From: Phycisphaerae bacterium
GTDB taxonomy: Bacteria; Planctomycetota; Phycisphaerae; Sedimentisphaerales; Anaerohalosphaeraceae
Assembly: GCA_012517095.1 (NCBI GenBank)
Contig: JAAYVQ010000477.1
Span: forward strand, 1-33,020
Direction of reading: 5' to 3'
DNA: 33,020 bases
In this document: piece after piece, positions 22,997 through 31,365 of the stretch
Position numbering within the stretch: the first letter of the stretch is position 1
How the letters are laid out: every line of letters starts with the position of its first letter
Notes under the pieces: generated by a model
Told to the model about the DNA's origin: nothing
The model's input: the letters and a program-made list of their open reading frames with translations, nothing else
Databases searched by the model: none
Program-made: the position numbers and the translations under genes

Positions 22997-25465
22997 ATGC
23001 GGAAATTGATTCAAAAACTGGCGATCGGCCTGACGGCAGCACTTGTCGTTGCGGCCGGGGTCCTGTTGGATTTCTCCCGTCATGATCCAATCATCGATGA
23101 AATTCTGTCGGCGGTTGCCGGGAAAAAACAATTCGAGGGGGTGTCCTTCGAAACCCCGCAGGATGACTCCCTTTTCCCCCCGGATCTGGCTGCCCCGACA
23201 TTTCGCTGGAAGGATTCCCACGCCGACGCAGATCTGTGGCTGATTGTCCTGGAGTTTCAGGATCGGGAGAAATCCATCTCGGTTTTGGTCAAAGAAACGA
23301 CATGGAGACCGAAACCTTCCCTGTGGGAAACCATCAAGAAACGCTCGATTGATCAACCGGCGACCGTGACGGTTGTGGGAGTCAACTCTCAATCGCCTCG
23401 GATCATCCTGTCCTCCCAACGGATCCGAATCCAGACTTCCGTTGATCCCGTCGGAGCGCCGCTTTTTTATCGGGAAGTGAACCTGCCGTTTGTTGAGGCC
23501 GTCAAAGATCCGTCGAATATCCGTTGGCGTTTCGGATCGGTTTCGTCGGCAACCCAGCCGCCGATTGTCCTGGAAAAGATGCCGGTCTGCGGAAACTGTC
23601 ACTCCTTTTCCGCCGACGGTTCCCTCCTCGGTATGGACATCGATTACGCCAACGACAAGGGTTCCTACGCGATTGTCCCCATTCAGAGACAAATTACGCT
23701 CGACCGACAAAACATCATCACCTGGAGCGAATTCAAACGAAACGAAGGCGATCCGACATTTGGCCTTCTTTCGCAGGTTTCGCCCGACGGTCGTTATGTC
23801 GTCAGTACCGTCAAAGACGAATCCGTATTTGTCCCCAAACCGGGTCTGGATTTCTCGCAGTTGTTTTTCCCGATCAAAGGGATTTTGTGCATTTACGACC
23901 GACAGACGGCCTCATTCCGGTCGCTGCCCGGGGCCGACAATCCCGCTCAGGTGCAAAGCAATCCGGTCTGGAGTCCGGACGGGAAATATCTTTTGTTCGC
24001 CGCGGCCGAGTCGTATCAATTGAAGAATGTCGCAGGACCCAGAAAAGTTCTCTTAAGTCCCGAGGATTGTCGGGAATTTCTGCAGGATGGGAAACCTTTC
24101 CGCTTTGATATTTATCGAATTCCCTTCAATGAAGGCAATGGAGGCGTAGCCGAACCACTCAAAGGTGCGTCAGGGAACGGAATGAGCAATTTCTTTCCCC
24201 GTTATTCCCCGGATGGGAAATGGATCGTGTTTTGCAAGGCCAAAAACTATATGCTCCTTCAGCCCGACAGCGAGCTGTACATCATTCCCGCCGAGGGAGG
24301 CGACGCCCGACGGCTTCGGGCAAATACGCCGCGGATGAACTCCTGGCACAGTTTCTCGCCCAATGGCAAGTGGCTTGTTTTTTCCGGCAAACCGCAATCT
24401 CCCTATACCCGCCTGTTTCTCACCCACATCGACGAACAGGGAGACTCCACTCCCCCCATCGTGTTGGAGCATCTGACCTCTCCCGATCGCGCCGCCAATA
24501 TCCCCGAATTCGTTAATGCGAATGCCACCGCGATCGGGCAAATACGGCAGCGGTTTATCGATGATGTCTCCTTTGTCCGAGCGGCGCGGGAGTTTCTCAA
24601 GGGAAACGATTACGATGGCGCCCAGCGGCAGGCGCAAAAAGCGATTGAATTCAATCCGAAGAATTCCGACGCTTATGATTGTCTTGGCCTGGCCATGTTC
24701 GGCCGAAAGGACTATGATCAGGCCATTGTGGCGCTGACCGAAGCGATCCGCCTGGAGCCCTCCAATAGCGTGTTCCTGACCCATTTGGGATCCGCTTTGA
24801 TTGCCAAGAACCTGCTCAACGAAGCGATTGTTCACCTGAACCGATCGGTACAAATCGATCCTGACAATATCGACGCCTATTATAATTTGGGTACCGCTCT
24901 CTATCGTCAGGGAGACAAACCGGGGGCGATCCTGAATTGGACCCATGCCGTTCGCTGCAAACCCCAGGACACGGAAGTTCGGTACAACCTGGCTCGCACC
25001 TTCGAAGAAACGGGGCAGATCGATTCGGCCATTGTTCACTACCGACAAATCGTGGAACAGAATCCCGGACACATACAGGCCCAGGCCAAGCTTGGGATGG
25101 CGTTGTGTTCGAAAGCGGCCTTTCAGGAAGGCGCCGTTCATCTATCCAACGCTCTCAATCTCGATCCGGATAACAAGGCGCTTCGGTTTAATCTGGCGAT
25201 CACCCTGGCACGAATGAAACAACATGAACAGGCGATGGGTCACTGGCTCCAACTCCTGCAGAACGACCCCCGCAATGCCTCCGTCAGATTGAATCTGGCG
25301 ATGAGCTATGTCGAATTGGGACGACGCGAGGACGCCCTGGACGCATTGACGATCGCTCTTCGAGATGCTCAATCTGCTCGAGATGAAAAACTCATCGGTC
25401 AGATCGACAATGTGATCCAGCGCATCCAACGCTCCCCCCCTCCGTCAAATCCGAAGCCGCAATAA
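22997..25465 (+). CDS. PD40 beta-propeller / TPR protein with c-type haem motif
   Basis: The 822-residue product has an N-terminal membrane anchor or signal (about 5-24). A beta-rich domain (45-185) is followed by CGNCH (198-202), a CxxCH motif that can covalently attach haem c after export. A TolB/PD40-like propeller follows, with blades marked by VSPDGRYVVS, WSPDGKYLLF, YSPDGKWIVF and FSPNGKWLVF. The C-terminal ~270 residues (about 535-805) are at least seven TPR repeats such as DAYYNLGTALYRQGDKPGAI. The layout suggests an exported scaffold that binds partners through the TPRs, with a redox or haem-sensing element. No electron-transfer partner is nearby. GTG 22991 is an alternative start, but ATG 22997 better fits the weak GAGTGG box. 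Confidence 0.85.
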   Translation: MRKLIQKLAIGLTAALVVAAGVLLDFSRHDPIIDEILSAVAGKKQFEGVSFETPQDDSLFPPDLAAPTFRWKDSHADADLWLIVLEFQDREKSISVLVKETTWRPKPSLWETIKKRSIDQPATVTVVGVNSQSPRIILSSQRIRIQTSVDPVGAPLFYREVNLPFVEAVKDPSNIRWRFGSVSSATQPPIVLEKMPVCGNCHSFSADGSLLGMDIDYANDKGSYAIVPIQRQITLDRQNIITWSEFKRNEGDPTFGLLSQVSPDGRYVVSTVKDESVFVPKPGLDFSQLFFPIKGILCIYDRQTASFRSLPGADNPAQVQSNPVWSPDGKYLLFAAAESYQLKNVAGPRKVLLSPEDCREFLQDGKPFRFDIYRIPFNEGNGGVAEPLKGASGNGMSNFFPRYSPDGKWIVFCKAKNYMLLQPDSELYIIPAEGGDARRLRANTPRMNSWHSFSPNGKWLVFSGKPQSPYTRLFLTHIDEQGDSTPPIVLEHLTSPDRAANIPEFVNANATAIGQIRQRFIDDVSFVRAAREFLKGNDYDGAQRQAQKAIEFNPKNSDAYDCLGLAMFGRKDYDQAIVALTEAIRLEPSNSVFLTHLGSALIAKNLLNEAIVHLNRSVQIDPDNIDAYYNLGTALYRQGDKPGAILNWTHAVRCKPQDTEVRYNLARTFEETGQIDSAIVHYRQIVEQNPGHIQAQAKLGMALCSKAAFQEGAVHLSNALNLDPDNKALRFNLAITLARMKQHEQAMGHWLQLLQNDPRNASVRLNLAMSYVELGRREDALDALTIALRDAQSARDEKLIGQIDNVIQRIQRSPPPSNPKPQ

Positions 25466-25558
25466 ATTGAGGATCGATGATGAATTTTCCAAATGTATCG
25501 ACCGATATAAGGAATATCACGGCTCAATATTCAAATGGAATTATAGGATAACGCCATA

Positions 25559-26962
25559 ATGGAAAGTCGTTTAACCTTTTTAGGCGCGGCGGAAAATGTG
25601 ACCGGATCTCGTCATCTGCTGGAAACCGACGGGACTCGAATCCTGGTGGACTGCGGCTTGTATCAGGAACGCGACCTGCGAAGCCGCAACTGGGACCCGT
25701 TGCCGGAGGGAGCCGATAAGCTCGACGCGATTTGCCTGACCCACGCCCATCTGGACCACTGTGGTCTGTTGCCCAAACTGGTAAAGGATGGATTCCGGGG
25801 AAAGGTGTTCTGTACCCACGCCACGGCGGAAATTGCGCAAATCGTTCTCCTTGACAGCGCCAATCTGCAGGAAGAAGACGCCGCCTACAAACGCAAACGC
25901 CACAAAAAGGAAGGCCGTACCGGCCCCTTCCCTGACGAACCCTTATACACCGTTGAAGATGCCAAAGCTTGTTTTGCCTTATTTCACCCCGTCCATTTTC
26001 AGGAACCGGTTGTGGTAAAGGGTTGTGTCGAATTGTCTTTCCACAACGCCGGGCATATTCTCGGATCCTCGATTATTCGTCTCCGTTCGATGTGCGACGG
26101 AAAACGAATCATCCTTTTCACCGGAGATCTTGGCCGGAACAACCTGCCCATTCTGCAGGATCCCGTCGCTTGTAAGGAAGCGGACTATGTCCTCGTCGAA
26201 TCCACCTACGGGGATCGAGTTCATGATTCGGTCGAAGACATCAAGGAGGTGTTGTGTAAAGTCATTAATTCGACGGTAGCCGCCGGCGGCAATATTGTGA
26301 TCCCGAGTTTCTCCATCGAACGAAGCCAGGAATTATTGTATTATCTCAATGACCTTCTGCGAAAAAAACGCATCCCGTATCTCATGACGATCCTGGATAG
26401 CCCTATGGCGATTCATGTTACGGATGTCTTCAAGCGGCATCCCGAACTCTATGATGAAAAGATGACCGAGTTGATGAAACGGGGCCAGTCCCCCTTCTCG
26501 TTCTCCGGCCTGAAGATGACCCCGACGACACGCGAGTCCAAGGCCATCAATACGATTAAGGGGACGGTGATCATTGTCGCAGGGTCGGGAATGTGCACGG
26601 GCGGCCGAATTAAACATCATCTGGCCGCCAACATCAGTCGTCCGGAAAGCGTCATTCTCTTTGTCGGGTATCAGGCCAAGGGAACCCTCGGTCGCGAAAT
26701 TCTCGATGGAAAACCGGAGGTCAGAATTTTCGGCCGCCAATTCCCTGTCCGGGCGAAAGTCGTCCAGGCCCACGGATTCAGCGCCCACGCCGACCGGGAA
26801 GAACTCTATACATGGCTGACACATTTGGAACGACCTCCGCGGGGAATCTTCGTCGTGCATGGCGAAAAGGAAAGCGCTCACAACTTCGCGGAATTTCTCC
26901 GCGAAAAAACCGGATGGAAGGTTGTCGTTCCTTCCTTCGGCCAACAGATTGTCCTGGAATAA
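25559..26962 (+). CDS. Beta-CASP metallo-beta-lactamase-fold ribonuclease
   Basis: The 467-residue protein is a metallo-beta-lactamase with a beta-CASP insert, the family of CPSF73 and bacterial/archaeal mRNA-processing nucleases. The HxHxDH zinc motif is at 62-67 (THAHLDHCG); further marks are FTGDLGR, VESTYGDR (motif A-like beta-CASP side), SFSIERSQELLYYL, AGSGMCTGGRIKHHL and FSAHADREEL. Two zinc ions would cut RNA. It is complete and cytoplasmic. No KH domain is present, unlike archaeal CPSF homologues. The enzyme is annotated in many bacteria as an MBL-fold exonuclease; whether it is endo- or exo- is not clear from sequence. It is followed 28 bases later by a DUF4186 gene on the same strand. 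Confidence 0.93.
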   Translation: MESRLTFLGAAENVTGSRHLLETDGTRILVDCGLYQERDLRSRNWDPLPEGADKLDAICLTHAHLDHCGLLPKLVKDGFRGKVFCTHATAEIAQIVLLDSANLQEEDAAYKRKRHKKEGRTGPFPDEPLYTVEDAKACFALFHPVHFQEPVVVKGCVELSFHNAGHILGSSIIRLRSMCDGKRIILFTGDLGRNNLPILQDPVACKEADYVLVESTYGDRVHDSVEDIKEVLCKVINSTVAAGGNIVIPSFSIERSQELLYYLNDLLRKKRIPYLMTILDSPMAIHVTDVFKRHPELYDEKMTELMKRGQSPFSFSGLKMTPTTRESKAINTIKGTVIIVAGSGMCTGGRIKHHLAANISRPESVILFVGYQAKGTLGREILDGKPEVRIFGRQFPVRAKVVQAHGFSAHADREELYTWLTHLERPPRGIFVVHGEKESAHNFAEFLREKTGWKVVVPSFGQQIVLE

Positions 26963-26990
26963 TCTGCCCTTCAGATCGGGGATTGTCGGT

Positions 26991-27356
26991 ATGAGAGAAA
27001 TACCCGAATTGTTTGAGGCGCTGAAACGATCGTCTTTTCGAAGCCGATTTCAACTTCGCCGGCGGGAACAGGCCTACCTGAACGAAAAGGGATTGGAAGT
27101 GATCCTCGACCATGCCCGCGAATTTATCCGTACTCGTTTGGCCCCCGCCCGTCCCGACAAGGATGGCAAGCAGACTCCGATGCGCAATCACCCTGTCTTT
27201 GTCGCACAGCATGCCACCGGAACCTGTTGTCGCAAATGCCTGGAAAAATGGCATCGTATTCCAGAGAACACGCCCTTGAATGCCGAACAAATTGAATATA
27301 TCGTCTGTGTCCTTCGTCACTGGCTCAAAGGCCACTCCATATCCGCAGGCGTTTGA
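26991..27356 (+). CDS. DUF4186 family protein
   Basis: The 121-residue protein matches my memory of DUF4186 closely: an N-terminal FRSRFQLRRREQAYLNEKG, then DGKQTPMRNHPVFVAQHATGTCCRKCLEKWH. The second part carries H (HPVF), H (QHAT), the pair CC and a further C plus H (CLEKWH), a plausible metal-binding cluster of the CxxC/H kind. No function is known to me. ATG 26991 is chosen over an upstream codon at 26859 because the earlier reading is antisense-like shadow of the nuclease gene and DUF4186 proteins begin near this point. It follows the nuclease by 28 bases, so co-transcription is likely. It ends 75 bases before the threonine aldolase promoter region. Confidence 0.85.
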   Translation: MREIPELFEALKRSSFRSRFQLRRREQAYLNEKGLEVILDHAREFIRTRLAPARPDKDGKQTPMRNHPVFVAQHATGTCCRKCLEKWHRIPENTPLNAEQIEYIVCVLRHWLKGHSISAGV

Positions 27357-27393
27357 CGGACTCTCCATTCCACAGATAGCCGGTTTTCCATTC

Positions 27394-27422
27394 TGTACCA
27401 CGACAAAGGCAACCGGTATAAT
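27394..27422 (+). promoter_or_regulatory. Candidate promoter of the threonine aldolase gene
   Basis: A perfect -10 TATAAT (27417-27422) has a weak -35 TGTACC (27394-27399) at 17 bases. A 6-bp inverted repeat (CCGGTT at 27380-27385, AACCGG at 27411-27416) overlaps it and may be an operator. Transcription starting near 27429 supports the later ATG at 27459. Confidence 0.5.
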
Positions 27423-27458
27423 CATGGCCGAATGAAGCTTATGATTCCGGAGCTTGCG

Positions 27459-28511
27459 ATGAAAATCATTGATCTGCGAAGTGACACAGTGACGCTTCCC
27501 ACCGAGGCCATGCGAAAAGCGATGGCGGAAGCGGAGTTGGGCGATGATGTCTTTGGAGAGGATCCCTCCGTTAACCGTCTTCAGGAGGTGGCGGCCGAAC
27601 GAATGGGCATGGAAGCGGCTCTGTTTGTTCCCAGCGGGACGATGGCCAATCTGGTCTGCGCGTTGACGCATTGCGGTCGCGGCGAAGAGGCGATTGTCGG
27701 CAATCAGGCCCACATGTTTATCTATGAGGCCGGCGGGATGGCCGCCGTGGGAGGTATCCATCCGCACGCCATCGCCAATCAATCGGATGGCACCCTCGCA
27801 ATCGACGACATCCGCAACGCCGTTCGTACCGATAATGTTCACTTTCCCCGGTCGCGATTAATCTGTCTGGAGAATACCCATAATCGTTGTGAAGGGGCCG
27901 TGCTGGGACCGGATTACCTGCAGTCCGTTGTCGCTCTGGCCCGCGAAAAATCCCTTCGCATTCACTTGGACGGAGCCCGCATCTTCAACGCCTCCATCGC
28001 TCTGGGATGCCAAGTGCGAAATCTGACGCACGGAATGGATTCCGTAAGCTTTTGTCTGAGCAAAGGTCTCAGCGCCCCCGTCGGCTCGCTGGTCTGCGGA
28101 TCAAAGGATTTTGTTCGTGAAGCTCGTCGCCGCCGAAAGCTTCTCGGCGGCGGAATGCGACAAGCGGGCGTATTGGCCGCCGCCGGGATAGTCGCTCTTC
28201 AACAAATGGTCGATCGCCTTGCGGAAGATCACGAAAACGCCCGTCGTCTGGCCGCCGGGATCCAATCCATGTCGGCTTTTCGTTTGGCAAATCCACCGCA
28301 AACCAATATGGTCTATGCCGAATGGCTCGACGGGAATGTATCCGCGGATCAGTTCTTGGCTGAAACCAACCACCGGGGTCTTCGATTTCTCGTAACCGGT
28401 CATCGGCGGTTTCGGATGGTGACTCACTACGGGATCAATGCCTCCGACATTGATCGTGCCTTGGCGATTCTCGCGGATGTTTCGCGGCAATTAGGGAGGA
28501 TTTCCCACTGA
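27459..28511 (+). CDS. ltaE: Low-specificity L-threonine aldolase
   Basis: The 350-residue PLP enzyme cleaves L-threonine and L-allo-threonine to glycine and acetaldehyde. It starts MKIIDLRSDTVTLPT, the hallmark N-terminus, with LGDDVFGEDPSVNRLQ (27-42), FVPSGTMANL (56-65) and the PLP lysine K202 in SFCLSKGLSAPVGS (197-210). An upstream in-frame ATG at 27432 would add nine residues but would be almost leaderless if the TATAAT at 27417 is the -10. ATG 27459 has GGAG at proper spacing. The enzyme is cytoplasmic and supplies glycine. Its 3' end overlaps the convergent lipoprotein gene by 21 bases, so transcripts may interfere. Confidence 0.94.
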   Translation: MKIIDLRSDTVTLPTEAMRKAMAEAELGDDVFGEDPSVNRLQEVAAERMGMEAALFVPSGTMANLVCALTHCGRGEEAIVGNQAHMFIYEAGGMAAVGGIHPHAIANQSDGTLAIDDIRNAVRTDNVHFPRSRLICLENTHNRCEGAVLGPDYLQSVVALAREKSLRIHLDGARIFNASIALGCQVRNLTHGMDSVSFCLSKGLSAPVGSLVCGSKDFVREARRRRKLLGGGMRQAGVLAAAGIVALQQMVDRLAEDHENARRLAAGIQSMSAFRLANPPQTNMVYAEWLDGNVSADQFLAETNHRGLRFLVTGHRRFRMVTHYGINASDIDRALAILADVSRQLGRISH

Positions 28512-29279
28512 TGACTCCTGAATCGTCGGTGTAATAACAACCAGGGTGCGGCCTTTTTGTCCGTTCAAATCGCAGGTTAGAAAAGCCGATGCAATGTCCT
28601 GCCGCCCGGTATTAGATCCGCCGAAGAACAAAGATTGAGCTGCATCCAGAACGATCTTTACGCTCAGATCGGATAAAAAGGTGCTGCCCCCATCGTTGCG
28701 AACGTTGACCAGAACGGGTGTCAACTCCAATTCCATCCGATTGTCGGACAGGATCCGCGGTACAATCCGCAATCGCCGATCAATCCGGTCGAAAGCGTAA
28801 TCCATTCGACTGAACAGATCGTTTTTATAATAAAACAATGGAATCAGAATCTTGCTTCCGATTTCCGCGACACCGGCTGACCCATCTCGAACCGTTACTA
28901 CCAAATCTTTCGACCGGGCCGTGGTCATCCGGGACTCCAGCATCTTCAGCTGGGATCGAAGCGATGCAGCCGCTCTGCCGACTCGAAATCCGGATTCGGT
29001 AAACAGTTCCGCTCGGACCGGCGTGATCCGTTCTTCTTCCGCCAATCGCCAAAGCGTATTGAGCGTTGTCAAATCCTCGCCGCATGCGTCAATCAAACGA
29101 ATCAATAACGAAACCGTCCGCCCGCTATCCGCCGGTTCGGATGGACTGGGCTGGACGGCCTGTCGCTGGCGATAGGCCTCGATGGCCTGATCGTACGGGG
29201 TTAATCGTGAACGAACCGGTTGGTCACACCCGCTCGACAGACCCAAAATTACCGTTAGGATAATAGTCCACAGCCGCAT
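28491..29279 (-). CDS. Putative lipoprotein of unknown function
   Basis: The 262-residue product starts with a hydrophobic signal and a lipobox (LSSGC, lipidated Cys at about 18), so it is probably anchored in a membrane on the periplasmic side. The middle (about 75-125) is helical; the C-terminal ~130 residues alternate strands (SKILIPLFYYKNDLFSRMDY, then LELTPVLVNVRN) in a way that suggests a beta-sandwich or secretin-like domain, ending GRTLVVITPTIQES. The ending recalls the GspD/pilus secretin tail (LVVxITPxI), which is a texture observation, not a family call. It is monocistronic on the minus strand and overlaps the threonine aldolase gene at its end. Confidence 0.75.
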   Translation of the reverse strand: MRLWTIILTVILGLSSGCDQPVRSRLTPYDQAIEAYRQRQAVQPSPSEPADSGRTVSLLIRLIDACGEDLTTLNTLWRLAEEERITPVRAELFTESGFRVGRAAASLRSQLKMLESRMTTARSKDLVVTVRDGSAGVAEIGSKILIPLFYYKNDLFSRMDYAFDRIDRRLRIVPRILSDNRMELELTPVLVNVRNDGGSTFLSDLSVKIVLDAAQSLFFGGSNTGRQDIASAFLTCDLNGQKGRTLVVITPTIQESSVGNPP

Positions 29280-29423
29280 TCGATTATTGTAGGTTCAGAT
29301 TCCGATTCTGGCAAGCCAATTACCGAACCCTTCCGCTTTCGCTATCCTCCGTGATCGGTTTGACCGTTTTTAATAAAATCTTCGGAAGGAATTGCCGATG
29401 TATATGTCGTTCGGGGTGAAGAG

Positions 29424-29448
29424 CCGATACGAGTGGTCGTATTATCGG
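29424..29448 (+). promoter_or_regulatory. Hairpin in the leader of the RRM gene
   Basis: ATACGA (29427-29432) pairs with TCGTAT (29437-29442) across a four-base GTGG loop; CCG (29424-29426) and CGG (29446-29448) extend it with a small bulge. It ends 51 bases before the RRM ATG. RRM proteins in some bacteria are controlled through their leader, but no T-run marks this as an attenuator. Confidence 0.4.
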
Positions 29449-29499
29449 ACTCAATGGTGACGCAGCAAGCGATCAGGAACCAGTCGGGAGATTTGTGTT

Positions 29500-29793
29500 A
29501 TGCACATTTATGTCGGAAACTTTCCGGAAAATGTGACCGAATCGGACCTCCGGACGGTCTTTGAGCCGTTCGGTTCGGTCCATTCCGTCAAAATCATCAC
29601 CGACCCGATCAGCCGGCGAGTCTTGGGATTCGCGTTTGTGGAAATGCCGGACAACGACGAGGGACTTCGGGCTGTGGCCGCCTTGCACCTGACCAAGATC
29701 AAGGGTCGGACGGTCATGGTCGCACGGACCAAGGATCGCGTCGAACGACGGATTCCGATCCCCCAACCGGTCGAAAACCATTCCGACATCTGA
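29500..29793 (+). CDS. RRM-type RNA-binding protein
   Basis: The 97-residue protein is a single RNA-recognition motif. RNP2 is IYVGNF (3-8) and RNP1 is RRVLGFAFVEM (39-49), with the two aromatic residues of RNP1 that stack on bases. The rest is a short tail (KDRVERRIPIPQP). Bacterial single-RRM proteins like this are cold-inducible in cyanobacteria and act as RNA chaperones or translation modulators; the same role is a guess here. GGGAG lies before the ATG. It precedes a CBS-domain gene by 32 bases on the same strand. The 220-base region upstream, shared with the divergent lipoprotein, has no clear promoter but holds the hairpin above. Confidence 0.95.
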   Translation: MHIYVGNFPENVTESDLRTVFEPFGSVHSVKIITDPISRRVLGFAFVEMPDNDEGLRAVAALHLTKIKGRTVMVARTKDRVERRIPIPQPVENHSDI

Positions 29794-29825
29794 CTCGGTT
29801 ACAACCCAAAGACGAGGAATACGCC

Positions 29826-30224
29826 ATGTTCAAAACCAGGGATTTTATGACGCAAGCCGTCATCTGTACGCGGGAAGATATGCCGATCTACGATGCCATC
29901 CGCATCCTGGCCAACCGCAACATTACCGCCCTTCCGGTTGTGGATGAGGACTTGCGCTTGGTGGGACTGGTTTCGGAAAAGGATGTTCTCCGTCTCTTGT
30001 ACGATAAAGAAGATCGTGTCGAAAAAACCGTCGCCGACTACATGAATCGAAAGATCATCAGTTTTGATGTCAACGCCAATCTGATTGATATCTGTGATTG
30101 CCTGATGCAATACCCCTTCCGACGAATCCCCATCACGGAACGGGGTCGGTTGGCCGGGATCGCCAGTACCAGCGATGTGATCCGGGCGATCCTTAAACTG
30201 AAACATCAGGAATTACCGGATTAG
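29826..30224 (+). CDS. Two-CBS-domain protein
   Basis: The 132-residue protein consists of two CBS motifs in tandem (about 5-65 and 75-128), forming one Bateman module. The repeats show DFMTQAVICTREDMPIYDAI with ITALPVVDEDLRLVGLVSEKDVL, then DYMNRKIISFDVNANLIDIC with RRIPITERGRLAGIASTSDVI. Such modules bind adenine nucleotides, usually AMP or ATP, and gate partner proteins. No enzyme domain is attached, so it would act in trans. It lies 32 bases after the RRM gene and 83 bases before a receiver gene. A role in sensing energy state alongside the RRM and receiver proteins is inference from position. Confidence 0.93.
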   Translation: MFKTRDFMTQAVICTREDMPIYDAIRILANRNITALPVVDEDLRLVGLVSEKDVLRLLYDKEDRVEKTVADYMNRKIISFDVNANLIDICDCLMQYPFRRIPITERGRLAGIASTSDVIRAILKLKHQELPD

Positions 30225-30307
30225 ACGCCGTTATCCCGCGCCAGAGAGAGGAATGAGGATTGCGAGGATCGATAATCGTAAGAATATCAGGTCGGTAGAC
30301 TCGGACT

Positions 30308-30718
30308 ATGAAATGCCTGATCGTTGAAGATGATGCAACTTCCTGTAAGCTGCTGCGAGTCTGCATGTCCAGATACGGACGATGTTTTGAATCCCCCAAC
30401 GGATTATTGGCCGTGGAAGCCGTCCGCCAATCTCTGGAAGAGAACAAGCCATTTGATCTGATCCTACTGGACATTATGATGCCTGATATGGACGGCCATC
30501 AGACCCTCAAAGAAATTCGTCAACTCGAAAGCGAATTCCATCTCGACCCCGACAAAGCGGCCAAAGTGGTCATGGTCACGGCCCTCGGAGACGCCGACAA
30601 CATTATGCAGGCGTTTCGGAATGGGGCCAATGGTTTCATCATCAAACCCGTCCGCGACGAGTTTCTCCAGAAAGAGTTGGCCAAGCTCGGCGTGACTCCG
30701 ATTGAATCATTACAATAA
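30308..30718 (+). CDS. Single-domain response regulator (CheY-like)
   Basis: The 136-residue protein is one receiver domain with no output domain. Acidic residues D8/D9 (VEDDATS), phosphoacceptor D55 (LLDIMMPDMDG), T91 (MVTALG) and K113 (IIKPV) are all present, so it should be phosphorylated by a histidine kinase. It may pass a signal by protein contact, as CheY or Spo0F do. No kinase is adjacent on this strand; the nearest kinases are at 18669-21853, over 8 kb away. The gene lies 83 bases after the CBS-domain gene, and may be its own unit. Confidence 0.94.
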   Translation: MKCLIVEDDATSCKLLRVCMSRYGRCFESPNGLLAVEAVRQSLEENKPFDLILLDIMMPDMDGHQTLKEIRQLESEFHLDPDKAAKVVMVTALGDADNIMQAFRNGANGFIIKPVRDEFLQKELAKLGVTPIESLQ

Positions 30719-30789
30719 CCGAATATCCTCTTCTTCCCCTTCAGGATCCGCGATCATTCCCGCTCCGCGTCCAACGGAAATATTTCGAC

Positions 30790-30817
30790 TGGACCTGGCG
30801 TACAATCCTCTTATAAT
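30790..30817 (+). promoter_or_regulatory. Candidate promoter of the small lipoprotein gene
   Basis: A perfect -10 TATAAT (30812-30817) lies 16 bases from TGGACC (30790-30795), which keeps four of six -35 bases. Transcription would begin about 25-30 bases before the ATG at 30850. Confidence 0.55.
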
Positions 30818-30849
30818 AAGTCCGTATTCATTGCTTGGAAAGGATTCGT

Positions 30850-31317
30850 ATGAAACGGATGTTCTCGGCTGTATTGGTTTTCACATGGATTGGATTGGTC
30901 GGTTGCGACAACGGAACGGGACTTTCCGGCGATCCTGTGGCGGGATTGTTCGGCGGCAAGAAAGACTTGAAGACGGAATCAACGATCCTGGAGATTGATG
31001 CGGTTGGAAATCTCAAGAGCGACTCGGCCAAACACGACGGTTTTGTAACCCTGTCAAAGCGAGACAACCTCTCGGCCGATGAACAGGTCTATCTGGTCCG
31101 CAAGGCCCTGAAGGGTCTGTATCTGGACGAAGACAAAGAGGAAGTCGTTTGGAACCTGATCGACAGCGACCGGTTTTCCTGCGCCGTCAAAAAAGAAATC
31201 CTGCTCCTCTTGAACCAGTTCAAGTCCGACGAATCCCGCCTGGCGATCCTTCAGAAACTCAACGATACCGACAGTTGTCTTGACGCCTCCGACTTGGCGG
31301 AATCTGCCAATCTCTGA
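30850..31317 (+). CDS. Small putative lipoprotein of unknown function
   Basis: The 155-residue product starts MKRMFSAVLVF with a lipobox ending GLVGC (Cys at about 19), so it is a likely lipoprotein. After a Gly/Asp-rich linker, residues about 60-145 form helices of the HEAT-like type (SADEQVYLVRKALKGLYL, then CAVKKEILLLLNQF and ESRLAILQKLND). Nothing names its role. ATG 30850 is chosen over the in-frame TTG at 30835 because AAAGGA precedes it and the signal starts there. It is preceded by its own promoter candidate and is not visibly linked to a neighbour. Confidence 0.78.
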   Translation: MKRMFSAVLVFTWIGLVGCDNGTGLSGDPVAGLFGGKKDLKTESTILEIDAVGNLKSDSAKHDGFVTLSKRDNLSADEQVYLVRKALKGLYLDEDKEEVVWNLIDSDRFSCAVKKEILLLLNQFKSDESRLAILQKLNDTDSCLDASDLAESANL

Positions 31318-31365
31318 TCCGGCGTTCAGACTCCATAGGATCATCCCCCGATATGTCTTGCGAAA

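Noticed and set aside
26778-27842. A 354-codon antisense frame across the nuclease, DUF4186 and ltaE genes
   Set aside because: It crosses gene boundaries and intergenic sequence of three recognised genes and shows no family features.
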